Assembly (NCBI RefSeq): GCF_016283395.1
Contig: NZ_JAEEMU010000038.1
Coordinates: 95,814-159,813 of the forward strand
Origin: Ruminococcus sp.
GTDB lineage: Bacteria; Bacillota_A; Clostridia; Oscillospirales; Ruminococcaceae
Length of the DNA: 64,000 bases
Direction of reading: 5' to 3'
Shown piece after piece: positions 7,380 to 15,842 of the stretch. Within the stretch, counting starts at the first letter, position 1. Every line of letters starts with the position of its first letter. Both the position numbers and the translations under genes were made by a program. A model generated the notes under the pieces. That model made no database searches. It saw only the letters and a list, made by a program, of their open reading frames with translations, and was not told where the DNA came from.

Positions 7380-9348
7380 GGTAACTGTTGCAAAGTCCGC
7401 AGGCTTCTGCTTCGGCGTTGACAGAGCCGTAAAAATGGTTTACGGCGAGCTTGAAAAAAATACACACGTTGCAACTCTCGGTCCTATCATACACAATCAG
7501 GACGTTGTCAACGATATGCAGGCAAAAGGAGCAAGGATAATAAACTCAGTTGACGAACTTGCTCCCGATGAGACTGTAGTTATCCGCTCACACGGTGTAG
7601 GCAGCGATATTTACCGTCAGATAGAGGATAAAGGCAACAAAATGCTTGACGCTACCTGTCCTTTTGTTTCGCGTATACACAAAATAGTGGCTGAAAAGTC
7701 CGCAGAAGGCTATTTTATCCTCATCGCAGGCGACCGCGATCACCCTGAGGTACAGGGAATTGTTGGTCATTGTGACGAAAATTACCTTGTTTTCAAGGAC
7801 AACTTTGAGCTAAAAGCCTTTTTTGAAAAAAATTATAAAAATTTGCAAAAAAAGCTTGCAATTGTGGCGCAAACAACGTATAATATAGTAGTATGGGGTG
7901 AGTGTTTAAACGTGATCCCGAAGGATGACCCCGACATTGTTATATATGATACGATATGCAACGCAACGGACGCACGTCAGACTGACGCTGCCGAGCTTGC
8001 AAAAAACTCGGATATCATGCTTGTGGTAGGCGGCAGACACAGTTCAAATACTGTAAAGCTTTACGAAGTATGCAGCCGCTACTGTAAAACGTATCATATA
8101 GAAAATTCGGACGAGCTTCGGACTTTAAAGCTTCCAAATGCCGAGAAGATCGGCATCACTGCAGGCGCATCGACCCCCGCCTATATAATCAAGGAGGTAC
8201 AAACCAAAATGGCAGAAAATGAAATTCTTGCAGCTAATCAGAATGAGGATATCGACTTCGCTCAGATGATCGATGAGTCATTCAAAAAAATACATACAGG
8301 AGAGAAAGTTAAAGGCACAGTTATTGCTGTAAATAATACAGAAGTTATCGTAGACCTCGGAACAAAGCACACTGGCTATGTTGCTCTTGATGATCTTACA
8401 GATGATCCTTCAAAGAAGCCTTCAGACATCGTCAGCGTTGGCGACGAGATCGATCTTGTTGTAATCAAGGTAAATGACGCTGAGGGTACAGCTGCTCTCT
8501 CAAAGAGAAAGGTTGACGAGCAGGCCGGCTACGAAAAGATTGTTAAGGCACAGCAGGAAGGCACAGTTCTCGAAGGCGTTGTTCAGAGCGTAGTTAATAA
8601 GGGCGTTACTCTCACAGTTCTCGGCGTAAGAGTATTTATCCCTGCTTCACTTACAGGTCTCCCAAGAGGCGCAGAGCTTGACCAGCTTCTCAAGAAGAAG
8701 GTAGAGTTCATTGTTATTGAAGTTTCTGAGGGCGGCAGAAAGAGAGCCGTTGGTTCTATCAAGGCTGTTCAGAACGCTAAGAAGGAAGAAGCTAAGGCAA
8801 GATTCTGGGAGACAGCTGAGGTTGGCAAGACTTACGTAGGTAAGGTAAAGTCACTCACAAGCTTCGGTGCATTCGTTGATCTCGGCGGCATCGACGGTAT
8901 GGTACATATCTCAGAGCTCTCATGGAAGAGAATCAAGCACCCAAGCGAAGTTGTAAATGTTGGCGATACTCTTGAGGTATACATCAAGGATCTCGATCAG
9001 GAAGCTAACAGAATTTCTCTCGGCTTCAAGAAGGCTGAGGACAATCCTTGGGAGATCTTCAAGTCACAGTATCAGATCGGCGATGTAGTTAAGGCTACTA
9101 TCGTTTCTATCACAAGCTTCGGTGCATTCGCTCAGATCATCGACGGCGTTGACGGTCTTATCCACATCTCACAGATCGCTGATCAGAAGGTAGAGAATGT
9201 CAAGGACGTTCTTTCAGTAGGCGACGAAGTTGATGTTAAGATCATTGATATCGACGAGGAGTCAAAGAGAATCAGCATCTCAATGCGTGCTCTTCTTGAG
9301 AACGAAGAGGACGACGATGAGGAAGCTCCTGCTGAGGACGCTGAATAA
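7372..9348 (+). CDS. ispH-rpsA: fused 4-hydroxy-3-methylbut-2-enyl diphosphate reductase / ribosomal protein S1
   Basis: Residues 1-280 are IspH, the last enzyme of the MEP isoprenoid pathway. Its cluster cysteines are in SAGFCFGV, DATCPFV and TICNATDARQ. Residues 295-650 carry four S1 RNA-binding repeats (the third and fourth with SFGAFVDLGG and SFGAFAQIID) and an acidic tail. Such fusions are known in Clostridia. The start is set at 7372 because AAGGAG (7356-7361) is 10 bases from it but only 1 base from ATG 7363. Inside the ORF, AAGGAGGT at 8191-8198 precedes an in-frame ATG at 8209, so S1 alone could also be made. Confidence 0.93.
   Translation: MSKVTVAKSAGFCFGVDRAVKMVYGELEKNTHVATLGPIIHNQDVVNDMQAKGARIINSVDELAPDETVVIRSHGVGSDIYRQIEDKGNKMLDATCPFVSRIHKIVAEKSAEGYFILIAGDRDHPEVQGIVGHCDENYLVFKDNFELKAFFEKNYKNLQKKLAIVAQTTYNIVVWGECLNVIPKDDPDIVIYDTICNATDARQTDAAELAKNSDIMLVVGGRHSSNTVKLYEVCSRYCKTYHIENSDELRTLKLPNAEKIGITAGASTPAYIIKEVQTKMAENEILAANQNEDIDFAQMIDESFKKIHTGEKVKGTVIAVNNTEVIVDLGTKHTGYVALDDLTDDPSKKPSDIVSVGDEIDLVVIKVNDAEGTAALSKRKVDEQAGYEKIVKAQQEGTVLEGVVQSVVNKGVTLTVLGVRVFIPASLTGLPRGAELDQLLKKKVEFIVIEVSEGGRKRAVGSIKAVQNAKKEEAKARFWETAEVGKTYVGKVKSLTSFGAFVDLGGIDGMVHISELSWKRIKHPSEVVNVGDTLEVYIKDLDQEANRISLGFKKAEDNPWEIFKSQYQIGDVVKATIVSITSFGAFAQIIDGVDGLIHISQIADQKVENVKDVLSVGDEVDVKIIDIDEESKRISISMRALLENEEDDDEEAPAEDAE
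7856..7884 (+). promoter_or_regulatory. possible internal promoter within ispH part
   Basis: TTGCAA (7856-7861), a 17-base spacer and a perfect TATAAT (7879-7884) lie in an unusually AT-rich patch of the coding sequence, about 325 bases before the internal S1 start. It could supply extra rpsA message. This is a motif match only. Confidence 0.4.
8191..8211 (+). promoter_or_regulatory. internal Shine-Dalgarno and start codon for S1
   Basis: AAGGAGGT (8191-8198) is followed after 10 bases by an in-frame ATG (8209-8211) at the seam between the IspH and S1 halves. It is stronger than the ribosome-binding site of the full ORF. Translation from here would give an S1 of about 379 residues starting MAENEILAANQ. 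Confidence 0.6.
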
Positions 9349-9361
9349 TCAATAATCTTAC

Positions 9362-9388
9362 GGGCTGCACTGATGTGCAGCCCTTTTC
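9362..9388 (+). terminator. terminator after ispH-rpsA
   Basis: GGGCTGCAC / GTGCAGCCC hairpin with a 4-base loop, followed by TTTT. Confidence 0.8.
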
Positions 9389-9437
9389 ATTTATATCAGA
9401 ACGGGTATTCCTCGTCACTGTTAAACGGAGAACTAAT

Positions 9438-9614
9438 ATGAATAAGAAAACTATAGGCATAATATCAGGAATAATCGGAATAGTGATTGGAATTGCAATA
9501 GTGATATGTTCACTTGCTGATGTGGATCTTCCAAAACCTGTATGGCTGATCTTTGCTGTCGCTTGTATGCTCAATGCAATATTGATAACACTGAATTACA
9601 GAAGAAAAGAATAA
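9438..9614 (+). CDS. hypothetical two-TM small protein
   Basis: This 58-residue protein starts MNKKTIGIISGIIG and has two hydrophobic segments separated by ADVDLPKPV. ACGGAG 7 bases upstream fixes the start at 9438; the longer in-frame version would run through the preceding terminator. No family recognised. Confidence 0.45.
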   Translation: MNKKTIGIISGIIGIVIGIAIVICSLADVDLPKPVWLIFAVACMLNAILITLNYRRKE

Positions 9615-9628
9615 CTAAAAAACACAAT

Positions 9629-9672
9629 GCCCCGAAGTGATGCTTATATCACTTCGGGGCTTAACTTTTTTA
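9629..9672. terminator. bidirectional terminator between convergent genes
   Basis: A 13-bp stem (GCCCCGAAGTGAT / ATCACTTCGGGGC) with T-rich tracts on both sides separates the small membrane-protein gene from the convergent pectinase gene. Confidence 0.85.
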
Positions 9673-9684
9673 TATCACTTTTTA

Positions 9685-12600
9685 TCAATCTATCGGAAGT
9701 GTATCTACAAGACGAAGCAGATAACGCTGTATTGCAAGTGCATCATTTGAAGTAATACCGTTTCTGCCCTCAACATCTGCGTTTGCAGCTCCCTGATCTG
9801 TAAGGTGATGCTCGTCTGTACCGTTTATGCCATACTTGTTAGGATTTGCCAGTGACTGCATGATAAGAACTGCATCTGACAGATCAACTGTACCGTCCAT
9901 ATTTGCATCGCCTGCAAGTCCCTGCGGAGGCTGTGTAGTAGTTGTTGTTGTGGTTGTGGTAGTGGTGGTTGTCGTTGTAGTTGTTGTAGTAGTAGTAACT
10001 ACAGGTGTTTCCTTAACGAAAGCTATGTAGTTCATACAAGCCCCGCTCATACCGTTTGTACCAAGAGTTACAGTCTCGCCTGCCTTTATCGCCTTGGAGT
10101 AAACATCGAAAGGTCTTACAGCTTCGCTGTCGTTGATCTCTGCGATCTCGCCTGTCTTTGTGAAGTTATACAGCCATGACGGGATAGAAGTTACTCTCTC
10201 GTCCATAGCTACAAATACTGTGATATCCTTTGCAGCAGTAATTACTGCAAGATCGGAATCAGTATTCTTTGAGTTGCAGGCTGTTCGGATAAGCTCTCCG
10301 CCGCCAATGCTTGAAGGTACAGAAGCGATAACGTGCTCACGATCTCCGAATGCCTTGTCGCCGATGTTGAAGTTCTCAACGATAGACCACTGTGCGCCGT
10401 AGCTTGCGTCCTTGACCTCAAGCTTAGCAATAAGTTCGCTCTTCAATGTATCGTCGATAACTACAGGATCGCCGCCGCTTGAAACTGTTCCTGCATTGTA
10501 TGCCTTGTTCTGCATTCTTCCTGCATATGCTGTTACCTCTGCCTTTGCAGCGTCTGCGAACTGGACATTGTAACTGCTGTATATCTTCGATGAATTTGTA
10601 TCGAAGTTATCGTAGCCATCACCGCCGCCCTTGAGGTTATTGATATAAGCCTGTGCAGTTCTTGAATTAACTATCTGATAAGCAAGTCCGCTTCCCATAT
10701 TACAGCTTACGAACTTGTCACCGTAGGACTTGATCGTGCCTGAATATGCATCGCTTCCCATATTCTCAGCATCAAGAGGAAGATTTGTATTTTCGAAGTA
10801 GTTTGCTTCGGAGAATACTTTTGAGTTATAAGAAGCTCCGATGCCATACTGCTTGTTGTTGTAGAAGTAGTTATTATAGCTGTGGATATGTGCGTTTCTC
10901 GCACGCGGATTACGCGACTCGGTATTATTGAACCAGTTGTGGTGATAGGTTATCCAGTCCTGCTCGTGATTTGTTCCACCGCCTACAAGTGAGGTCTTGT
11001 GACCGTCCTTGAAAACATTGTAGGAAACTGTTACGTACTCTGTCCACTTGATATCAAGTGAACCATCACCGTCTGACTTATCAGCGTCAACTATGCCGTT
11101 GCCCGCATAAGCATTATATCCCTTTTCAATAGTACAGTTATGTACCCAGATATGATTTGACTTATTGTCGGAAGAGCCTGTCATGGATACGCCGTCATCG
11201 GGGTACTTGCCCAGCCACAGATTGCGCACTTCACAGCTCTTTGAACGCTTCATCTCAAAGCCCCACTGATTTAGAGCAGTATCATAGCCGATGCCCTCGA
11301 CAGTTACATTTTCAGCATTCTGTAGATAAAGCATATTTGATCCATCATTCTGCTGACCGTCATTAGCCTTTGCGCCTTTTGGCACATCAATGCTGCCGAT
11401 AAGACGGAATACAACATTCTTAGGCTTTCCGTTGTAGAATATGTTGTAAAGACCTGTCTGACCGCCGTATGTGACAGAATCCTTGTTTGAGTTATTTACA
11501 TAAATAACTGTAACTCCTGATTTGAGAGTACCGTCATTGTTGTAAGCACCAATACCGTCGGATACGTTCCAATGCGCATAGCCGCTGCGGTCAAATGCCA
11601 TTGTCTTTACTGTACAGCTTGCAGAGCCGTTAGAGCCCGAAACATTTATAGTATAAGAAGTATTTCCTTTGAGTCCGGGGATATCGACTCTTGAATTTCT
11701 GATGAGCTGTGAGTCTACAGCTGTGTAGCTTGAACTTCCCTCGGGTGCGTAGCTTACCTTGACATTATTGCCAAGCTTTGAGCTGTCCCACTCTACGAAG
11801 GCTTCTTCATACCAGCCGCCGCAGGTCTTTATTGCCCCCTCAACATTTGATGAAGGCTGATCGTTATTGCCGCTGCTTGTATTTCCTTCACCGTTGAGGA
11901 ATGACGGTGTCCAGTTGTTCATATAGCTTGTGATATTGATGTTTGCAGCATCATTGTCTGATACGGTATGTCCCTTGCGCTGAGAAAGGTCAACTCTCTG
12001 ACCGTTTGAGAGCTTTGTGCCGTTCTCCTTGAAGCCGTCAACACTCTCGGGCTGTACGCCGCTCATTGAAGTCCAGCCTGCTGCTGTTATCATATTTCCG
12101 TTCTGGAGAGTAGTATTCACAAAGAGCACCTTTGCAGTCTGTCCCCACGGTCTGCCGAGATAGCCTGCGCTTACTGTGAGCTGTGAATTTGCAGTTACCT
12201 TGCAGTCCTTGAAGAGATATCCCGTGTACGGACTTCCCTGCTCTCTTGCTGCTGTAATGTATCCGCCTACAGAACCGCTGCTGTAGCCCTTCCAGCGAAG
12301 CTCACAGCTGTCGAATACTGCATTGCTGCCGCCGAAGATATAGTCTGTCTGTCCTTCGATAAGGCAGTTCTTGTAGTACTGAGGTGAGCCGCCTGTGTAA
12401 AGTGTATCCTGGCTTGACAGGAACTTGCAGTTCAGGAACTCAGCATACCCTGTATCTACCGAGAGAGCCGCTGCACGCTCTGTATAAGCCTTTGACTGTA
12501 CGTCAACGCCGTTGTAACGCTGTACTTTCAGTGTCTCGTTTGTACACTCAACGCCGTCTGCCAACTCCTCCTGTGTGAGGTAGCGGTTGAAGGAGTTCTC

Positions 12601-13095
12601 GAATACGATGTTCTTAGCCTTGAAGTTTGTAGCCTTTGGCCAGAGCTGTACTGTTGCGCCCCAGCGGTAATTTGAAACGTTCTTGCCGCTCTTGGAGTTT
12701 GCAAGGCTTGCATCGTAATAGCCCTTTGAGTTTGCGCTGTAGTACTTATAGCCGATACCGTAGTACCAAGTGAGGACAGCATCGCCCTTGCTCGGCTCGT
12801 CATTTACAAAAGTAATGTACGGTGTCTGTACAATGACCTGCTGACGGTATGTACCGGGGGCAATGTGTATTGTAACGCGATTAGCCTCTGATGAGGGATT
12901 GAGGCTCGCTGCCTTGTCAACAGCCGCCTGTACTGTGGAAAAGTTGTTGTTTCTGCCCGTGTATCCGACATACAGGTCTGTACCTGCCGCATCGGACCTC
13001 AACGGCTGTACTACGGCAAATGATGCCAGTAATACGATCATGGCTGAAACAAACGAAATGATCTGTAGATTTAGCTTTCGTGTTCTGCCGACCAT
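9685..13095 (-). CDS. secreted dockerin protein: CE8 pectin esterase + PL1 pectate lyase
   Basis: The 1136-residue exported enzyme starts at ATG 13095, 8 bases after AAAGGAG; a GTG three codons upstream lies inside that site. A signal peptide ends near SDAAG. Residues about 40-385 are a CE8 pectin methylesterase with SSQDTL, TDYIFGGSNAVF and YLGRPWG. A fibronectin-III-like domain (about 415-510) follows, then a PL1 pectate lyase (about 515-870) with NHIWVHNCT, the D/N-rich GNGIVDADKSDGDGS stretch and NPRARNAH. An uncharacterised module, a run of 21 threonines and a type I dockerin (GDANMDGTVDLSD, second half ITSNDALAIQRYLL) end it. The protein would demethylate and then cleave pectin while docked on a cellulosome. 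The CE8 position usually Gln in QAVAL appears to be Arg (RAAAL). Confidence 0.93.
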   Translation of the reverse strand: MVGRTRKLNLQIISFVSAMIVLLASFAVVQPLRSDAAGTDLYVGYTGRNNNFSTVQAAVDKAASLNPSSEANRVTIHIAPGTYRQQVIVQTPYITFVNDEPSKGDAVLTWYYGIGYKYYSANSKGYYDASLANSKSGKNVSNYRWGATVQLWPKATNFKAKNIVFENSFNRYLTQEELADGVECTNETLKVQRYNGVDVQSKAYTERAAALSVDTGYAEFLNCKFLSSQDTLYTGGSPQYYKNCLIEGQTDYIFGGSNAVFDSCELRWKGYSSGSVGGYITAAREQGSPYTGYLFKDCKVTANSQLTVSAGYLGRPWGQTAKVLFVNTTLQNGNMITAAGWTSMSGVQPESVDGFKENGTKLSNGQRVDLSQRKGHTVSDNDAANINITSYMNNWTPSFLNGEGNTSSGNNDQPSSNVEGAIKTCGGWYEEAFVEWDSSKLGNNVKVSYAPEGSSSYTAVDSQLIRNSRVDIPGLKGNTSYTINVSGSNGSASCTVKTMAFDRSGYAHWNVSDGIGAYNNDGTLKSGVTVIYVNNSNKDSVTYGGQTGLYNIFYNGKPKNVVFRLIGSIDVPKGAKANDGQQNDGSNMLYLQNAENVTVEGIGYDTALNQWGFEMKRSKSCEVRNLWLGKYPDDGVSMTGSSDNKSNHIWVHNCTIEKGYNAYAGNGIVDADKSDGDGSLDIKWTEYVTVSYNVFKDGHKTSLVGGGTNHEQDWITYHHNWFNNTESRNPRARNAHIHSYNNYFYNNKQYGIGASYNSKVFSEANYFENTNLPLDAENMGSDAYSGTIKSYGDKFVSCNMGSGLAYQIVNSRTAQAYINNLKGGGDGYDNFDTNSSKIYSSYNVQFADAAKAEVTAYAGRMQNKAYNAGTVSSGGDPVVIDDTLKSELIAKLEVKDASYGAQWSIVENFNIGDKAFGDREHVIASVPSSIGGGELIRTACNSKNTDSDLAVITAAKDITVFVAMDERVTSIPSWLYNFTKTGEIAEINDSEAVRPFDVYSKAIKAGETVTLGTNGMSGACMNYIAFVKETPVVTTTTTTTTTTTTTTTTTTTTTQPPQGLAGDANMDGTVDLSDAVLIMQSLANPNKYGINGTDEHHLTDQGAANADVEGRNGITSNDALAIQRYLLRLVDTLPID
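9934..9996 (-). repeat. 21-threonine linker tract
   Basis: The DNA is 21 consecutive threonine codons using all four ACN forms, so the protein repeat is homopolymeric while the DNA is a degenerate triplet repeat. It joins the catalytic part to the dockerin. Thr-rich linkers of this kind are typical of ruminococcal cellulosomal enzymes. Confidence 0.9.
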
Positions 13096-13228
13096 TATTA
13101 TCACTCCTTTGGAATTTTCGGATCATACGCTGCCTAAAGCGCGATCCTTAGCCTTAAATCAATCACTTTAGTGCATCGCGCAGACTTACAGGGACAAGCT
13201 GCCGCAGAATATGCACCTATACACCATA

Positions 13229-13257
13229 ATTATAGCATACGCACTACAAAATGTAAA
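13229..13257 (-). promoter_or_regulatory. promoter of the pectinase gene
   Basis: Minus strand: TTTACA (13257-13252), 17-base spacer, TATAAT (13234-13229). It leaves an untranslated leader of roughly 125 bases that contains partly complementary GC-rich segments. Confidence 0.6.
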
Positions 13258-13380
13258 TATAATCATAGTTTTTACATCTATTTTTGTGGATATATACAAT
13301 TAGAGATAGCTCTCTTTGGATAAAATATCCTTAAATAATCTTTTATCCCCTATTTTTAGGCAGATTTATGCTTTCCCTTA

Positions 13381-13408
13381 TTGACAACACCATACAAAAT
13401 GGTATAAT
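13381..13408 (+). promoter_or_regulatory. promoter of hpt and permease
   Basis: TTGACA (13381-13386), 16-base spacer, TATAAT (13403-13408). CAGGAGG precedes the hpt ATG. Confidence 0.75.
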
Positions 13409-13503
13409 TAGTGTATCAACTATATCTGCCTTACAGTGGTTGCTGAGCAGACATTAATTAGATCAGGCTATTATTTATATCATTACAACTCAGGAGGTTT
13501 ATT

Positions 13504-14052
13504 ATGAAATTTGACAGCACAGAAGAATGGAAAAGCAAGATCAAGCGTGTCCTCATCTCAGAAGATGAAATACGCACAGAAATGAAAAAGGCAGGCGAGT
13601 ATATCAATTCTGTCTACGACGGCTCTCCTATACTCCTTGTGAGCATACTGAAAGGTGCATTCGTGTTCATGGCTGACCTGTGCCGCGAAGTAACTGTTCC
13701 CTGCGAGATTGCTTTCATGGCGGCAAAAAGCTACTTTGAGGGCACTGAGTCCTCGGGTCATGTCGAGATAACCATGGACCTCAAACATGATATCAGTAAT
13801 TACCATGTTATAATCATTGAGGACATCATCGACACTGGAAGAACTCTCAACGAGATAAAAAAGATACTCGGTGTAAGAAACCCTCTGTCTCTGAGGATAA
13901 TGACCCTCCTTGACAAACCCGACCGCCGCGTTGTTGAGCTTAAAGCTGACTATTCTCTTTTCACTATCCCCGATTATTTCGTAATAGGCTATGGACTCGA
14001 TTACGGCGAATTCTACAGAAACTTACCGTATATCGCAGAATTCGGCGAATGA
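13504..14052 (+). CDS. hpt: hypoxanthine phosphoribosyltransferase
   Basis: The 182-residue purine-salvage enzyme converts hypoxanthine or guanine plus PRPP to IMP or GMP. The PRPP-binding loop VIIIEDIIDTGRTL (about residue 101) and the early SILKGAFVFMADL segment match the family. The gene is followed within 11 bases by a purine permease, forming a salvage operon. Confidence 0.95.
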   Translation: MKFDSTEEWKSKIKRVLISEDEIRTEMKKAGEYINSVYDGSPILLVSILKGAFVFMADLCREVTVPCEIAFMAAKSYFEGTESSGHVEITMDLKHDISNYHVIIIEDIIDTGRTLNEIKKILGVRNPLSLRIMTLLDKPDRRVVELKADYSLFTIPDYFVIGYGLDYGEFYRNLPYIAEFGE

Positions 14053-14062
14053 GGTGGCAGAA

Positions 14063-15424
14063 ATGGTGGAAAAACTTTTCAAGCTCAAAGAACGCGGAAC
14101 TAATGTAAAGACTGAAATTGCGGCAGGTATCACCACTTTTATGACTATGGCTTATATACTTGCCATTAACCCGAATATTCTTTCAACCACAGGTATGGAC
14201 GCAACTGCCGTGCTCCTTGCGACTTGTCTCGCTTCATTTATCGGTACTATCTGCATGGCATTCATGGCTAATCTGCCCTTTGCACTTTCCGCAGGTATGG
14301 GACTCAACGCTTACATGGCTTATACAGTCTGCGGAAATCTCGGCTATTCGTGGCAGGTGGCTCTCCTTGCGGTATTTATAGAGGGTATCGTTTTTATCAT
14401 ACTCTCACTTACCAAGGTCAGAGAAGCTATCTTCGATGCGATACCTCTTTCGCTGAAACGTGCGGTATCCGTTGGTATCGGTTTGTTCATCGCCTTTATC
14501 GGACTTCAGAACGCAGGTCTTGCAGTAGACTCCGCAACTCTCGTAGAGCTTGTAGACTTCCGCGAAAACTTCCATACTACGGGAATATGCGCACTCCTTG
14601 CTGTTATAGGACTTCTTATAATGGCGATACTCTACATCAAAAGAGTGAAAGGCTCTATCCTCATAGGTATATTCGCCACATGGATGCTCGGTATCATCTG
14701 CGAGGTAACAGGGCTTTACGTACCTGATGCGGAAATGAGTGCTTATACACTTATCCCCTCTTTCAAAATGACTGACTTCACTTCTATCAGCAAGACATTC
14801 GGTCAGTGCTTCAACGTAGATTTTGACGCTGTCGGTATTTTCAACTTCATCGTTGTAGTATTCTCCTTCCTCTTCGTTGACCTTTTCGACACTCTCGGCA
14901 CTCTCATCGGTGTAAGCACTAAGGCAGGGCTTCTCGACAAAAACGGCAAGCTCCCTGCTATAAGACCTGCTCTTATGGCTGACGCTGTTGCAACTACCGC
15001 AGGTGCTGTGCTTGGTACTTCTACCACCACTACTTTTGTGGAGTCCTCAGCAGGTGCGGCAGCAGGCGGCAGAACAGGTCTTACAGCTCTTACAACAGCT
15101 GTGCTGTTCCTGCTCTCTATGTTCCTTGCACCTATATTCATAGCTATCCCAGCATTTGCAACTGCTCCTGCACTTATACTTGTCGGCTTCCTCATGTTCA
15201 GCACCGTGTCCGAGATAAAGGTTGACGAGAATAACTACGCATCGGCTATCCCTGCATATCTCTGCGTGATCGCAATGCCGCTGTTCTACAGCATTTCCGA
15301 GGGTATCGCTATCGGCGTTATCTCTTACGTTGTTATAAACCTTGCCTGCAAGAAGTACAAGGAAATAAATCCTATCATGTATATCCTTGCGGTACTCTTC
15401 GTACTCAAATACATATTCCTGTAA
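14063..15424 (+). CDS. NCS2 family purine permease (AzgA-like)
   Basis: This 453-residue transporter has about 12 hydrophobic segments. AGITTFMTMAYILAINP near the N-terminus, GMGLNAYMAYTV, the LFDTLGTLIG segment and TTTFVESSAGAAAGGRTG identify the AzgA-type hypoxanthine/guanine/adenine permeases. The start is placed at 14063, 6 bases after GAGGTGG; a longer in-frame version would overlap hpt. Pairing with hpt supports nucleobase import. Specificity cannot be told from sequence. Confidence 0.9.
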   Translation: MVEKLFKLKERGTNVKTEIAAGITTFMTMAYILAINPNILSTTGMDATAVLLATCLASFIGTICMAFMANLPFALSAGMGLNAYMAYTVCGNLGYSWQVALLAVFIEGIVFIILSLTKVREAIFDAIPLSLKRAVSVGIGLFIAFIGLQNAGLAVDSATLVELVDFRENFHTTGICALLAVIGLLIMAILYIKRVKGSILIGIFATWMLGIICEVTGLYVPDAEMSAYTLIPSFKMTDFTSISKTFGQCFNVDFDAVGIFNFIVVVFSFLFVDLFDTLGTLIGVSTKAGLLDKNGKLPAIRPALMADAVATTAGAVLGTSTTTTFVESSAGAAAGGRTGLTALTTAVLFLLSMFLAPIFIAIPAFATAPALILVGFLMFSTVSEIKVDENNYASAIPAYLCVIAMPLFYSISEGIAIGVISYVVINLACKKYKEINPIMYILAVLFVLKYIFL

Positions 15425-15455
15425 ATACAAATATAGCTTTGCTATATTTGTATTT
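15423..15455 (+). terminator. terminator-like hairpin after the permease
   Basis: A perfect 15-bp stem (AAATACAAATATAGC / GCTATATTTGTATTT) with a TTT loop overlaps the stop codon. The T-rich 3' arm may serve as the tract; no further T run follows. Confidence 0.55.
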
Positions 15456-15463
15456 AAGCAATT

Positions 15464-15503
15464 AGCCGTTAGCCTATTTGTAGGGGCGAGTTCCGCTCGC
15501 CCG
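15464..15503. repeat. dispersed intergenic repeat (TTAGCC + GGGCGAG palindrome)
   Basis: Contains TTAGCCGTTAGCC and the palindrome GGGGCGAG-TTCCG-CTCGCCC. Related words occur at 5860-5970, 28604-28692, 47300-47375, 47765-47810, 48290-48340 and 59062-59265. Confidence 0.6.
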
Positions 15504-15530
15504 ATAATAAAGCGGCAAAGCCGTTAAATT

Positions 15531-15842
15531 ATGAAAAAGGACAGCATAACCGTGGTATCTATATAGAAACTTTTATGCTTATTATTGAGAGAACCCCTTT
15601 TGAAAAAGGGGCTTCTCTCAAACTCTCTCCCGAAAACTTTCGTTTTTATTTTTTCCCGGATAGTGCGCGACCTGTATACTTACAGGTCTTTTTTATTATC
15701 ATACGCGCCCTATCCGGGAAAAAATCAGATAAAAGTCTTTGGAAAGGGGTTCGGGGGATAACCTTTCCTCAGAAAGGGTTCCCCCGATAATTAACTATAA
15801 ACTTCTATATAAGTACCACTGCTAAGCTGTCCTTTTTTTCAT
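15531..15842. mobile_element. MITE-like inverted-repeat element, about 310 bp
   Basis: The two halves are imperfect inverted copies about 140 bp long. The termini are ATGAAAAAGGACAGC on the left and the complement of ATGAAAAAAAGGACAGC on the right, and the inner ends are TTTTTTCCCGGATAG on both. At the centre is a GACCTGTA / TACAGGTC hairpin followed by TTTTTT (15669-15694). Each arm also carries its own C/G-rich hairpin. There is no ORF and no clear target-site duplication. The right end reaches the stop codon of the adjacent phosphatase gene. It could be a non-autonomous transposon remnant or a strong two-way terminator. Confidence 0.6.

Larger units (their letters stand above)
13096..13503. 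other. divergent intergenic region, pectinase / hpt
   Basis: 408 bases without a gene. It holds the minus-strand promoter and leader of the pectinase gene, the plus-strand promoter of hpt, and an AT-rich stretch (about 13258-13375) in which I see nothing further. Confidence 0.6.

Noticed and set aside
9827..10030. Plus-strand ORF with a long poly-valine run
   Set aside because: It is the antisense of the threonine linker codons of the pectinase; no ribosome-binding site, no plausible protein.
13991..14062. N-terminal extension of the purine permease
   Set aside because: It would overlap hpt by 62 bases and lacks a binding site; GAGGTGG correctly positions ATG 14063.
15531..15842. Insertion sequence
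   Set aside because: No transposase reading frame and no clear target duplication; called MITE-like only.
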